Assembly (NCBI GenBank): GCA_051278195.1
Contig: JBNMQM010000017.1
Location: forward strand, 1 to 64,000
Source of the DNA: JAHRVQ01 sp051278195
GTDB taxonomy: Bacteria > Pseudomonadota > Gammaproteobacteria > Pseudomonadales > Azotimanducaceae
DNA: 64,000 nucleotides
Direction: 5' to 3'
In this document: positions 27,401 to 36,177 of the stretch, one piece after another
How positions within the stretch are numbered: position 1 is the first letter of the stretch
How the letters are laid out: each line of letters opens with the position of its first letter
The notes under the pieces: model-generated
Database searches by the model: none
Seen by the model: only the letters and a program-made list of their open reading frames with translations
What the model was told of the DNA's origin: nothing
Position numbers and translations under genes: made by a program

Positions 27401-27496
27401 TAGGCTGATGGTGTCAGCGTGGTCGAAAGTACTGCGTGGCGGCAGTCGACCGTATCCCTGAAGCTCTGGGTTTTCCCAGTGTTTGTTTGCAGCCAA
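24473..27496 (-). CDS. lacZ: Beta-galactosidase (GH2)
   Basis: A 1007-residue glycoside hydrolase of family 2, near the usual LacZ length of about 1023. Domains in order: jelly-roll (about 45-215), immunoglobulin-like, TIM barrel (about 330-620) and C-terminal beta-sandwich. The acid/base Glu444 is in MGNETGFG and the nucleophile Glu519 in PLIMCEYAHAMGNS; GFIWEWLDHGI is also conserved. The start is TTG with AGGGG 7 bases before it. No signal peptide, so cytoplasmic. No galactose permease or lacI-like gene is near. Confidence 0.95.
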   Translation of the reverse strand: MAANKHWENPELQGYGRLPPRSTFDHADTISLNGIWRFQRYPFPADVPSSWYQPALKDQDWQTIEVPSLWTMNPDVPEDQPIYTNVLMPYKTELPYAPTLNPTAVYRRTIKVPTRWKNKRVVIYLGGVENCFYLYCNGKEVGFSKDCRLPTEFDLTEYLHTGENCLAIQVLRFSDSSYIEDQDQWWQAGIHRDVKLYATQAVYLRDIFAQPAFDPKTQKGHLVVEVQLGDHNRSSLNHSVEISIAGPGIKQPKSRSLELDKSAFYPVVGKGPKLRFEIPMGKVKAWNAETPNLYDLTITLRGKKAHTLESTSQRIGFRDIRIEDRELLINDAPVLIRGVNRHDHCDTTGKVMTEALLRLDIETMKQHNINAIRTSHYPNDPLFYQLCDEYGMYVVDECNLEAHHHYAQVGVDPFWASAFLSRITRMVVRDKNHACIIMWSMGNETGFGPNHAAMAAWVKSYDPTRPIHNESAICEQAVADRWNENHHGTDVVCPMYPSVQQIIDYAVANTDSRPLIMCEYAHAMGNSCGNLKEYWEAIESNHGLQGGFIWEWLDHGIKQKRAGVDYWAYGGDFGEERHDLNFVCDGLCWPDRTPHSSLLEYKKIIQPITVAKISRQKFRIQNRDYFTDLRQYEGRWHLILNGHKHKSGKVTGLNAAPQQSQLFELPASASRALGKILAGDHLSILFEFTLKSDTQWAGKGHLVAYEQHVLAHKKSPEKKSKVLGKTLKNGFCELNFGGNTLSFTDAGIASWKHGSTMIMQTGPALNIWRAPTDNDGIKGWTGQTNKALGRWQDAGLDRPTYQYLPLEITAKQVVSRAVAKFKSGNITMLSRYGLSADGELMVEHEFDIDETLPDLPRIGIRMILPGSFEKFDWFGRGPVETYCDRKSAGVVQWHESSVSDQYVPYILPQEHGNHTDVTELNLTGRRHSLSIIPATTIEASASHYPHEQLTPAFHTYDVTPDKSTFLSLDVKQRGLGGASCGPDTLPQYLVDDAHYELEYRIKVRHDA

Positions 27497-27594
27497 GACG
27501 GCGCCCCTAACGTAAGCAAATGCTAGTTATATCACAGACGGGGGCACCCAGTGGTCTTCAAGTGTGGATGATAGTCGAACTGTTAGACGACCCG

Positions 27595-28488
27595 CTAGAA
27601 GAGGTAGCTGGTCGAGTCGCTCTTCAGCGTCTTTGGATCTTTGCAGCCAGTGATGTCATCGATTTGCATCACCACAACTTGCTGCTCTGATGCATTTTTT
27701 TGTTCGAATATGACGGACACATATTCGTCTGTCGGAATGTTTTTCAATGTTCCGCCATAGTCACACAAACTGCGCAGTACAATGTCCTCAATTAAAGCTA
27801 ATCTAGCATCGGCTCTTTTCTTAGCCTCATCCCGTTTGATGTCGCGAGCAAGCTGCCGTTCCTTTTTCTCAGCCTCGTACGTCTTGCTGAGTGTCGATTG
27901 TCGCCCCTCAAGCTTGGCGATATTTTGTGCCAGCGCTTCAATGCTTTTCTCGACTCGCTTTTGCTCCTCTTCATCTGCATGAATAAGTTCGATTTCGTGC
28001 TCGCGGCGTTGGTACTCGAGTTCGCGTCGTTCTCGGTTCAGTTCTCTTAAGCTGCGACGAGTTTCTGAATCGATGTGGAGCATCGAGCCCTCGTCTTCAA
28101 GGTTCGAAAGAGAGAGCTCGATCTGACTACCGACCTCGCCCATCACGACGCCGACATTGTCTAGGATGTCACCGACCATTTCTTTGATCTCGATTCGCCG
28201 TATCTCGGTGGGCTCGGATGGCGGAATGACAAATGAGAAGCCATCACCGCCAGTGCCTAGGTGAAAGCTTTTCCAGCTATTGGCTCGAATCATAAATACG
28301 GCACCCTGATCGACCAAATAACTGGTTTCGATATTAGGGTCGCAATGATCACAAGATTCATCGGTCTTGAATGCGCCGTCTATGATGCTAGACATAACGG
28401 TCACATCTTTGCGGATGCGCTCGATATCGGGCGCTGCTTGGGCGTAGCCTGCACTCGCTAAAACGAAAGTGAGAATGATATTTTTCAT
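27595..28488 (-). CDS. Periplasmic coiled-coil protein of unknown function
   Basis: A 297-residue protein not recognised as a named family. A signal peptide (MKNIILTFVLASAGYAQA) is followed by a globular part with a CDHC pair near residue 47, then a highly charged coiled coil from about residue 145 to 225 rich in E, R, K and L, and a C-terminal part with two more cysteines (SLCDYGG and DITGCKD). It overlaps the anti-sigma gene by 4 bases (ATGA) and is the third gene of the sigma operon, so it is likely an envelope sensor or effector of that system. Confidence 0.8.
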   Translation of the reverse strand: MKNIILTFVLASAGYAQAAPDIERIRKDVTVMSSIIDGAFKTDESCDHCDPNIETSYLVDQGAVFMIRANSWKSFHLGTGGDGFSFVIPPSEPTEIRRIEIKEMVGDILDNVGVVMGEVGSQIELSLSNLEDEGSMLHIDSETRRSLRELNRERRELEYQRREHEIELIHADEEEQKRVEKSIEALAQNIAKLEGRQSTLSKTYEAEKKERQLARDIKRDEAKKRADARLALIEDIVLRSLCDYGGTLKNIPTDEYVSVIFEQKNASEQQVVVMQIDDITGCKDPKTLKSDSTSYLF

Positions 28489-29156
28489 AGGTTGTTTCCT
28501 TCTACCGACGCTTGTCTCAAGAGCCGATTGATTTGGCTAATGTTTCGTTTGTCTTCGAGTTGGCTCGCTAGCAGCAAGCTGATACTTTCTTTTGTCTGTT
28601 GCGTACGCTGAACTTGAGCATAGTCCCAGACCGTCAGTAACGTACTCAGTTCTTCTTTACGTTCTTCGCGACTCATCTCCATGACCGTACGCAGCAGCAG
28701 CTGGTTTGCTGCCACTTGCTGATTCGAAAGGTTCGAGACCCGCTGATTAAATTTGTCTGCTTGTCTGAGTTCCAATTCTGTCAATACCTGGGTGAGCGCC
28801 GCCTCGGTAACACTTGAGGGTTCGCCAAAGTGAATGGACAATCCGTCTGCTGTGCTGATCCTCGCTTGTGTGACAACTAGAACCAATACTATGACTGAGG
28901 TAATGCTGCTCACCCACTGCAGGTTTGGTAGCCAGGTAGCCTCGGAAAAGAAAGCTCTACGACGATCCCAGTGGGGCACCGGTTGTTCTTCCCAGCGTGA
29001 GGTGACGGCTTGCATTTGCCACAGTTGGTTGAGTGTCTCACTGCAGTCATCACAGTGAGTTAAGTGTAGGTCCACTCTCTGCTTTTGCAGCGCGCTGACT
29101 TGCCCCTCTGCCAGTTCGGGCAACAGGATGCGGTATTCATTGCAGTCTGAAGTCAT
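28485..29156 (-). CDS. Zinc-finger anti-sigma factor
   Basis: A 223-residue single-pass membrane protein. The N-terminal ZAS motif is H31-x3-C35-x2-C38 (HLTHCDDC), followed by a hydrophobic segment near residues 80-100 (SSITSVIVLVLVVTQA) and a periplasmic, helical, Q- and E-rich part. This layout is that of anti-sigma factors which hold an ECF sigma factor at the membrane. It starts 11 bases after the sigma gene. No site-1 protease gene is in the neighbourhood. Confidence 0.85.
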   Translation of the reverse strand: MTSDCNEYRILLPELAEGQVSALQKQRVDLHLTHCDDCSETLNQLWQMQAVTSRWEEQPVPHWDRRRAFFSEATWLPNLQWVSSITSVIVLVLVVTQARISTADGLSIHFGEPSSVTEAALTQVLTELELRQADKFNQRVSNLSNQQVAANQLLLRTVMEMSREERKEELSTLLTVWDYAQVQRTQQTKESISLLLASQLEDKRNISQINRLLRQASVEGNNL

Positions 29157-29167
29157 TTACTGCTCCT

Positions 29168-29734
29168 CTAATTCTGCTGACAGGTGTTTGGCTCGTGAGC
29201 CTGATTTTGCTTTTTCAGCTTGCCTAGTGCGGCGTAGAGCCGAGTCTTGGCGGTATTGCTGGAAATACCCAATTGACCGCTAATTTCGTCGAAGGTGAAG
29301 TGTTGAAAGTATTTCAGTTCAACGACTTGGCGTTGCTCTAGAGGTAAAACTGCCATCAGTTCGCTCATGTCACGATTGGATTGGACGTTGGATAAGTTTA
29401 CATCTGGCTCGTACCGGGCGCTTTCGTCCATTAACTCCAGGTCTTCAGTAGACTGGTGAAATCGCTTCTTGCGAAAGTGGTCAACGCACCGAAAGGAAGC
29501 GATCCTAAACAGCCATGCGACAAATACGCCATCACCGCGATAGTTGCTCAAGTTGCGATACACAGAAATCATTACGTCTTGCATAATGTCCATCGCATCA
29601 TCAGCGTTGCCGCTCATGCGCAATGAGTAGTTATAGACGCGCCGCTCGTAGCGCTTCACAAGCTTTAGCCACGCTCGCTCGCTGCCGTCAATAGCGCTTT
29701 TGATCAGTTGCTCGTCGGTTTTGCGGCTGAACAC
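29168..29734 (-). CDS. ECF sigma factor (sigma-70 family)
   Basis: A 188-residue protein with region 2 (DDAMDIMQDVMISVYRNL...WLFRIASFRCVDHFRK) and region 4 (VLPLEQRQVVELKYFQHFTFDEISGQLGISSNTAKTRLY). The start is GTG with AGGA upstream. It heads a sigma / anti-sigma / periplasmic protein operon, with lacZ and cytochrome b further downstream on the same strand. It is divergent from the sulfatase gene. No consensus RpoE-type promoter was seen upstream. Confidence 0.92.
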   Translation of the reverse strand: MFSRKTDEQLIKSAIDGSERAWLKLVKRYERRVYNYSLRMSGNADDAMDIMQDVMISVYRNLSNYRGDGVFVAWLFRIASFRCVDHFRKKRFHQSTEDLELMDESARYEPDVNLSNVQSNRDMSELMAVLPLEQRQVVELKYFQHFTFDEISGQLGISSNTAKTRLYAALGKLKKQNQAHEPNTCQQN

Positions 29735-29904
29735 GTCGTTATCCTGAATAAATTCGGATGAGGGCTAAAAAGGCCAGTACTGATCTAATCTACCTCTATT
29801 GACGCGAGATGCCGGGAAAAAGTTTGGTTCGCGTGGACATTTTTCCTGGGTTATTCTCGTTGGTCGAAACCGTTCCCCCAACCCAATCGATTGAAGAGGT
29901 CTTT

Positions 29905-31443
29905 ATGAGCCAGAGTACAAAGCCAAAGAAAGCTGTGGTGGTTCTGCTGGATAGTCTGAATCGGCATATGCTGGGCTGTTACGGAGGCACAGAATTCGAA
30001 ACGCCCAATCTCGATCGTCTTGCTAAGCGATCGTTAAAGTTCAACAACCATTACACCGGGTCATTGCCTTGTATGCCGGCCCGGCACGATATTTTAGTTG
30101 GCGCCATGGATTTTCTCTGGCGACCCTGGGGGTCAATTGAACTGTGGGAGCGTCCGATTACATATTACTTGCGGCGCAATGGTGTCCCGACACAGCTGTT
30201 TTCTGATCACCCTCATCTCTTCGAGACGGGCGGTGAGAACTATCACACGGACTTTTTTGCCTGGGACTATACCCGTGGGCATGAAGCAGACCCTTGGAAA
30301 ACACGCGAAGACCCCAGCTGGTTAGGGACGCCCGCGCTGCCCGCCAAAGCCAAGTATCCCGCTAGTAAAGGCAAGCTTGTGTATGACTTGTCTCGTACCT
30401 GGTTTAAAGAAGAGCTGGATTTTCCCGGTCCGCGAACCATGCAGTCCACGGCCGACTGGCTCCGAACAAATGGTAACTTTCTGGATGAGTTTTTGGTTTT
30501 TGTGGATGAATTTGATCCCCATGAGCCCTTTGACACGCCTAAGCCCTGGGCCAATAAATATGACCCGGATTGGGAGGGGGACCTACTAATCTGGCCACCT
30601 TATGCCATAGATGGCGTTGCAAATGGCGTGATTGACGCGCGGCAGGGCCAGCATATCCGTGCAAATTACGGCTCAAAGCTGAGCATGATCGATCACTGGT
30701 TTGGCAAGATTCTCGATGAAATGGATAACAGCAATTTGTGGGACGACACTATGTTTATCCTCTGCACCGACCATGGCCACTATCTTGGCGAAAAGGATAT
30801 CTGGGGTAAGCCCCGCGTACCTCAATATGAAACGCTTGGACATACTCCGCTGATGATTGCAGCACCTGGTATTGCGGCCGGTGAGATCGATGCACTGACC
30901 ACTAATGTCGACATCCACGCGACACTCGCCGATTTGTTTGGTCTAGAGGTCGAACATCGGACCCATGGTAAATCGCTGCTGCCGCTTATTTATGGAGAGC
31001 AAACCTCCGTGCGTGAATATGCGATGGGGGGCATATTCGGTCAGTGGGTACAGGTACAAGATGGTCAGAACAAATACGCTCGTGCGCCGGTTGGCGATGG
31101 CTTTCCTTTATCGATGTGGTCGAACCGTTGGTCGACGATGTCAGTTCCGTCGATGCCTGGTTTGCGTTTGCCAGATCCCGACCGTCGCGCCTATCTTGAT
31201 TTCATGCCGGGTTCTGACATTCCGGTGATTAGGCAGCCCTTCCAGCAGGGCGATCTTTTGCCATTCTGGTCGATGAGTCCACAGGTGGATGCGCATCATT
31301 TGTATTCGATCGCAAACGATCCATTTGAAACGCATAACATGGTCGGTGATCCGCTCGAGAAACAAATGCTGGAGTTGCTGCACAGCGCTTTGACAGATGT
31401 GGAGGCTCCGAGGGAGCAATTTGATCGATTAGGGCTTGGTTAG
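29905..31443 (+). CDS. Sulfatase (alkaline phosphatase superfamily)
   Basis: A 512-residue sulfatase. C56 in GSLPCMPARHDI fits the C-x-P-x-R signature in which the cysteine becomes formylglycine. Metal ligands are likely D16 (LLDSLN) and the DHGHYLG motif. It has no signal peptide with this start, so it appears cytoplasmic. ATG at 29905 with GAGG upstream is preferred; an in-frame ATG at 29809 has no ribosome binding site. The substrate is unknown; lacZ nearby suggests sulfated galactose-containing sugars, an inference from position only. Confidence 0.9.
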   Translation: MSQSTKPKKAVVVLLDSLNRHMLGCYGGTEFETPNLDRLAKRSLKFNNHYTGSLPCMPARHDILVGAMDFLWRPWGSIELWERPITYYLRRNGVPTQLFSDHPHLFETGGENYHTDFFAWDYTRGHEADPWKTREDPSWLGTPALPAKAKYPASKGKLVYDLSRTWFKEELDFPGPRTMQSTADWLRTNGNFLDEFLVFVDEFDPHEPFDTPKPWANKYDPDWEGDLLIWPPYAIDGVANGVIDARQGQHIRANYGSKLSMIDHWFGKILDEMDNSNLWDDTMFILCTDHGHYLGEKDIWGKPRVPQYETLGHTPLMIAAPGIAAGEIDALTTNVDIHATLADLFGLEVEHRTHGKSLLPLIYGEQTSVREYAMGGIFGQWVQVQDGQNKYARAPVGDGFPLSMWSNRWSTMSVPSMPGLRLPDPDRRAYLDFMPGSDIPVIRQPFQQGDLLPFWSMSPQVDAHHLYSIANDPFETHNMVGDPLEKQMLELLHSALTDVEAPREQFDRLGLG

Positions 31444-31688
31444 TCGCCCCGACTAGCTTTCCTGTTTTGGTGTCCTGCCTAGCCCGGCTGCTGAGTCGGG
31501 CTGTCTAGTCCATATTAGGTAGAACCAATTTGCTCGTTTTGACGTCTTATTGACTAACCTCTAGCAGATATCACCAATAGTAGGTGCTGGGTTGAAAAAA
31601 TATCTAATAAAAACAAGTAGATAAGAACTGGCTTGAAATCTGCTTCGATGGAAAAGATATCCTCACGTTGATCGATTAAGGGACAAGC

Positions 31689-32570
31689 ATGTTAACCGTT
31701 CGGGAGCTCTCGAAAACCTACGCCAATGGTGTAAAAGCACTCAATAAAATTAATCTGGAACTAGAGCCCGGCATCTTTGGTTTGTTGGGCCCAAATGGTG
31801 CTGGCAAATCGACTTTAATGCGTACCTTAGCTAGCCTGCAAGAACCCGATGAAGGCACCGCGATCCTGGATGAAATCGATATCTTGAAGGACAAGGATGC
31901 GTTGCGGCGGGTGTTGGGTTATCTCCCACAGGATTTTGGCGTCTACCCAAAACTATCACCCCTGACGATGCTGGATCACTTCGCGATGTTGAAGGGTGTT
32001 GTGAACAAAGGGGAGCGGCGCGACCTTGTCGAAAGTCTGCTCCACCAGGTCAACCTTTACGACGTTAGAAAGAAAGCAATCGATACTTTTTCCGGCGGAA
32101 TGAAGCAACGGTTTGGCATCGCTCAAGCACTTATAGGGGATCCGCGGCTGGTTATCGTCGATGAGCCAACGGCAGGTCTGGATCCTTCTGAACGAAACCG
32201 GTTTCACAATTTGCTTGCCGAAATTGGTGAAAACACTGTTGTCATTCTCTCCACCCATATTGTTGATGATGTGACTGACCTTTGCGGCAATATGGCGATC
32301 ATGGGGGGCGGTGAAATTTTGCTGACGGGCAGGCCGAGGGACGTGATAGAGCGCATAAAGGGCTGTGTTTGGAGTAAGCAAATTGCACGCAGGGAACTGC
32401 AGGATTATCAACAAAACTTCCGCGTGATCTTGTCTCACCTGCGCGAGGGCCACACGGTTATCCACGTCTTATCGGACGATCAGCCGAATGGGTTCGATCA
32501 TCAGGAGGCGAATCTGGAGGATGTTTATTTCGCCACGCTGATCAATCACGGCATCGCCGTTTCGCTATAA
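31689..32570 (+). CDS. ABC transporter ATP-binding protein
   Basis: A 293-residue ATPase of the ABC-2 type. Walker A GPNGAGKST near residue 38, signature FSGGMKQR, and Walker B RLVIVDEPTAGLD are complete. AAGGGA lies upstream of ATG 31689. It pairs with the permease-peptidase gene that starts 22 bases later, a standard partner for such fusions. The 245 bases before it hold only a weak hairpin (31481-31502) and A/T-rich DNA. Confidence 0.95.
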   Translation: MLTVRELSKTYANGVKALNKINLELEPGIFGLLGPNGAGKSTLMRTLASLQEPDEGTAILDEIDILKDKDALRRVLGYLPQDFGVYPKLSPLTMLDHFAMLKGVVNKGERRDLVESLLHQVNLYDVRKKAIDTFSGGMKQRFGIAQALIGDPRLVIVDEPTAGLDPSERNRFHNLLAEIGENTVVILSTHIVDDVTDLCGNMAIMGGGEILLTGRPRDVIERIKGCVWSKQIARRELQDYQQNFRVILSHLREGHTVIHVLSDDQPNGFDHQEANLEDVYFATLINHGIAVSL

Positions 32571-32592
32571 CCATTGTGACGAGGAAGGCCTG

Positions 32593-35500
32593 ATGTTTTT
32601 GCAAAATCTTAAATTTGAGCTGAACTATCATCGCCAGCAATACGCGTTTTACGTGATGGCGGGGGTTGTCTTCCTGCTATTTTTTCTGGCGACGGCGACA
32701 CCTAATGTGACAATTGGTGGCAGCGCCCCCAACGTCAATCTTAACGCCACCACTGCCATTTTTAATTCACTTCAGGTGGTGTCGTTTTTCTCGGTTCTTA
32801 TGTCGGTCTCGTTCACAGCCAACAGTGTGCTTCGGGATTATGATTTCAAAACGATTGAATTCTTCCTGTCACGGCCCTTGTCAAAAGTGGGCTTTATCTA
32901 TGGCCGGTTTACCGGCAGTTTCTTCTTCGGCTTTCTGATCTATTTAGCGGGCTTGCTGGGAATTTTGATCGGCGAACTGATGCCCTGGCTGGATCCAGAA
33001 CGGCTCGGGCCCTTTAGTTTTACGCCCTATATCTATGGGACTTTACTCGGTGGTTTGCCGAATCTGTTTATCTTTAGTTGTATTTTCTTCTGCGTCGCGG
33101 CGATCACCCGATCCCTGGGATACACCTATGCCGTTGCCATGGGTTTGTTGATGTTGAATATCCTGTTGGCGTTTTTTACCGATAGGGAAACGATACAGCT
33201 CACCAGTATTTTGGATCCCTTTGGTACCACTGCGATTGACGAACTTACGCGCTACTGGACGCCCTACGAGCTGAACCGAAATCTACCGTCTCTCTCGGGG
33301 CCCATCCTCGTGAACCGTGTCTTTTGGTTGTTTGTTGCGGGTTTTTGTCTTGCTGTGAGTTATAAATTTTACCCTTTCTCGATCAATCGAAGTGGCAAAA
33401 TAAAGACCCTAGGAGCCCCTAACGAAGCCGCATTATGGGTTATCTCTTCGCCTGTTAGAAAATTTTCCCAACGATTTGATACTAGCGCGCAGTTCCTGCA
33501 GTTTTTGTCTCAAACTAGGTTCGAAATTCGCAACATAGTCTTTAGTTTACCCTTCGTCATTGTCATGGTGTTCGGCATGATTCTTGTGGTGGCTGGAGCG
33601 ATCGGCAATCTAGGCGATATCGCCGGCACACCGGTTTACCCCACGACCAGTAATATGATGGACGTGATCAACGGTGTGTTCGCTTTTCCGTTGCTGGCGG
33701 TATTGGTCTACATGTCCGGTGATATGATGGCGAGGGAGCGTACGACACATAGCAACGAAATTATGGATGCCATGCCCTTTCCAAACTGGGTCATGGTTTC
33801 TGCCAAATGGGTGGGTCTAACAACGGTTGTCGTACTCATGCTGCTCGCCGTCATCATGGCGGCGATCCTATTTCAGTTAGCTAACGGCTACTACGATATC
33901 AACTTGTTGCAGTACCTATTGGGATCATTGTTCTTTTTTCAATTTCCGTTGTATTTAATGGTGACATTGTCGGTGTTTTTCTATGTGTTAACCCGCAATA
34001 GATTCATCACGATGTTCCTAATGATTGTCTTTGTGGTCTCTGGCATGGCGCTTTCGGCCATGGGGTTCGAACACAACCTATACAGCTTGTCTGAAGTTAA
34101 CGTATCTCGTTTCTATTCGGATTTCACTGGATACGGTCAGAAACTTGTACCGCATTTATGGCAAAGCCTCTACTGGGGATTGTTTGGCTGCTTACTTTTG
34201 CTCGCTTCCCTCCTTCTTTGGCCCCGTGGCAGTGAAAATGATCGAGTAAGTCGAGCGAAAGTCATGCGTGCCCGAATGACTCGTCCGGTAGTCGTCAGCG
34301 TTTGGGCATTTTCTACGGCATTCGTCATTGTCGGTGGGTTCATCTACTACAACTCGAATGTGCTCAATCGGTATCTAACGAGTGATGATATTGAAACCCT
34401 GCAGGCCGACTATGAGAAAGCCTATAAGCGTTTCGAGCGAGAACCGCAGCCGGAGATTCGGAGTGTTTACGTAGAGGTCGACATCTATCCAGCGCTTCGA
34501 GAAGTTGCCGCTAAAGGGCACTATGAGTTGATCAATAGAACCGATGCTCCAATTAGCCAAATCCATCTCTCGGATCCTTTTGGCGTAGAGATTGATCAGT
34601 TACATCTGCCGCAATCAGACCTTATTTTTGATGAGGCGCTTGGCTACCGAATCTATAGTCTAGCCTCGCCGCTTGCACCAGGCGATATCACACGATTAGA
34701 TTTTGCCGTTCGGTGGTTAACGCCAGGGTTTACCAATGACGGTCACCCGGTGCAGCTGACGAGTAATGGAACCTTCTTTAACAATGCTGACCTGTTGCCG
34801 CTAATTGGTTATCAAAGTGGCACAGAATTGCAGAATAACAATACTCGCCGTGAACAGGATTTGCCTCCGGTTCAACGAATGCTTGATCTGGACGACCCTG
34901 AGGGCAGGAGTAGCATAGGGCAATTTACAAATCCGCGAGTTGATTTTGAGACTGTGGTCTCGACGTCAATCGACCAAATTGCTATCGCACCAGGCTACTT
35001 ACAAAAAGCATGGGAAGAAGGCGACCGGAAATACTTTCACTACAAGATGGATTCGCCTATTTGGAACTTTTTTGCCTTTATGTCGGCTGATTATGAAAAA
35101 AAGTCCGCCAAATGGAATGATGTAGCGATTGAAGTGTATTACAAGCATGACTACAACTTGGACGTCATGATCGAATCAACTAAAGACTCACTTGAATACT
35201 TTTCAAAGAACTTTTCCCCCTATCAATATCGTCAGATTAGAATACTTGAGTTTCCCGGTTTTCAAGGGCGCTTTGCTCAATCTTTTCCAAATACGATTCC
35301 CTTTAGTGAAAGCATTGGTTTCACCGCAGACCTTCGAGACAAGAAGAATATCGATTACGTCTACTATGTGACGGCACATGAGTTGGCGCACCAGTGGTGG
35401 GCTCACCAGGTGCTTGGAGCGAACGTGCAGGGGTCGACGCTGATTGTTGAAACTTTGGCGCAGTATTCAGCGTTGATGGTGATGGAGCAAAAATATGGCG

Positions 35501-36153
35501 CCGCCGATATGCAGAGGTTCCTGTCTTTTGAGCTCGATGGTTACTTGCAGGAGCGCGGCAGTGAGGTCATAGAAGAGTTGCCGTTGTATCGGGTTGAGGA
35601 CCAGCCCTATATCCACTACCGAAAGGGCAGTGTCGTGTTCTACGCGCTAAAGGATCTGATTGGTGAAGCGGCGATCAATGACGCCCTCGCAACATTTATT
35701 GAGCGGTACGCATTTAAAGGTTCGCCTTATCCAACAACCCGCGACCTGCTAGCGCTGATTCGCGACCGTGCGGATCCACGCTTTGCAGATACGATTACCG
35801 ACATGTTTCAAAAAATCGTCCTCTTTGATGTGAAGGTGAACGACGCGAACGTCGAAGCGTTAGCGGGCGGGGGTTATGAAGTTAGTTTTGATGTTGCAGC
35901 AGCAAAGTTCGAGGCAGACGGCGAGGGTTTTGAAACAGAAGTTGCGATTTCTGATTGGATAGACATCGGCGTAATGGGTCAAAAAATAGGTGATGCTGAG
36001 GTACCTGAGTTACTACATCTAGAAAAAGTTCACGTGGTTGAAAACAGCGCAAGCTTCACCATTCGGGTTGACAAGAAGCCTGTCTCAGTCGGGATTGATC
36101 CACTGAACAAGCTTATCGATCGGAACCCTGACGATAATATTAAGGATGTGTAG
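32593..36153 (+). CDS. ABC-2 permease fused to M1-family aminopeptidase
   Basis: A 1186-residue fusion. The first ~590 residues hold two sets of about six transmembrane helices each, like paired ABC-2 permeases, ending with FSTAFVIVGGFIYY. The rest is an M1-like metallopeptidase with zinc motif HELAH (929-933) and a downstream glutamate E953 in IVETLAQ; 19 residues separate them, one more than the canonical 18. The peptidase part should lie on the outer face of the membrane if the topology holds. Such fusions occur in other bacteria; the transported or cleaved substrate is unknown. Confidence 0.93.
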   Translation: MFLQNLKFELNYHRQQYAFYVMAGVVFLLFFLATATPNVTIGGSAPNVNLNATTAIFNSLQVVSFFSVLMSVSFTANSVLRDYDFKTIEFFLSRPLSKVGFIYGRFTGSFFFGFLIYLAGLLGILIGELMPWLDPERLGPFSFTPYIYGTLLGGLPNLFIFSCIFFCVAAITRSLGYTYAVAMGLLMLNILLAFFTDRETIQLTSILDPFGTTAIDELTRYWTPYELNRNLPSLSGPILVNRVFWLFVAGFCLAVSYKFYPFSINRSGKIKTLGAPNEAALWVISSPVRKFSQRFDTSAQFLQFLSQTRFEIRNIVFSLPFVIVMVFGMILVVAGAIGNLGDIAGTPVYPTTSNMMDVINGVFAFPLLAVLVYMSGDMMARERTTHSNEIMDAMPFPNWVMVSAKWVGLTTVVVLMLLAVIMAAILFQLANGYYDINLLQYLLGSLFFFQFPLYLMVTLSVFFYVLTRNRFITMFLMIVFVVSGMALSAMGFEHNLYSLSEVNVSRFYSDFTGYGQKLVPHLWQSLYWGLFGCLLLLASLLLWPRGSENDRVSRAKVMRARMTRPVVVSVWAFSTAFVIVGGFIYYNSNVLNRYLTSDDIETLQADYEKAYKRFEREPQPEIRSVYVEVDIYPALREVAAKGHYELINRTDAPISQIHLSDPFGVEIDQLHLPQSDLIFDEALGYRIYSLASPLAPGDITRLDFAVRWLTPGFTNDGHPVQLTSNGTFFNNADLLPLIGYQSGTELQNNNTRREQDLPPVQRMLDLDDPEGRSSIGQFTNPRVDFETVVSTSIDQIAIAPGYLQKAWEEGDRKYFHYKMDSPIWNFFAFMSADYEKKSAKWNDVAIEVYYKHDYNLDVMIESTKDSLEYFSKNFSPYQYRQIRILEFPGFQGRFAQSFPNTIPFSESIGFTADLRDKKNIDYVYYVTAHELAHQWWAHQVLGANVQGSTLIVETLAQYSALMVMEQKYGAADMQRFLSFELDGYLQERGSEVIEELPLYRVEDQPYIHYRKGSVVFYALKDLIGEAAINDALATFIERYAFKGSPYPTTRDLLALIRDRADPRFADTITDMFQKIVLFDVKVNDANVEALAGGGYEVSFDVAAAKFEADGEGFETEVAISDWIDIGVMGQKIGDAEVPELLHLEKVHVVENSASFTIRVDKKPVSVGIDPLNKLIDRNPDDNIKDV

Positions 36154-36177
36154 TCACGTGGCTGTATAGTAGCACCA

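Noticed and set aside
31481..31502. Hairpin after the sulfatase gene as a terminator
   Set aside because: The stem has nine pairs with one G-T, but no T-run follows.
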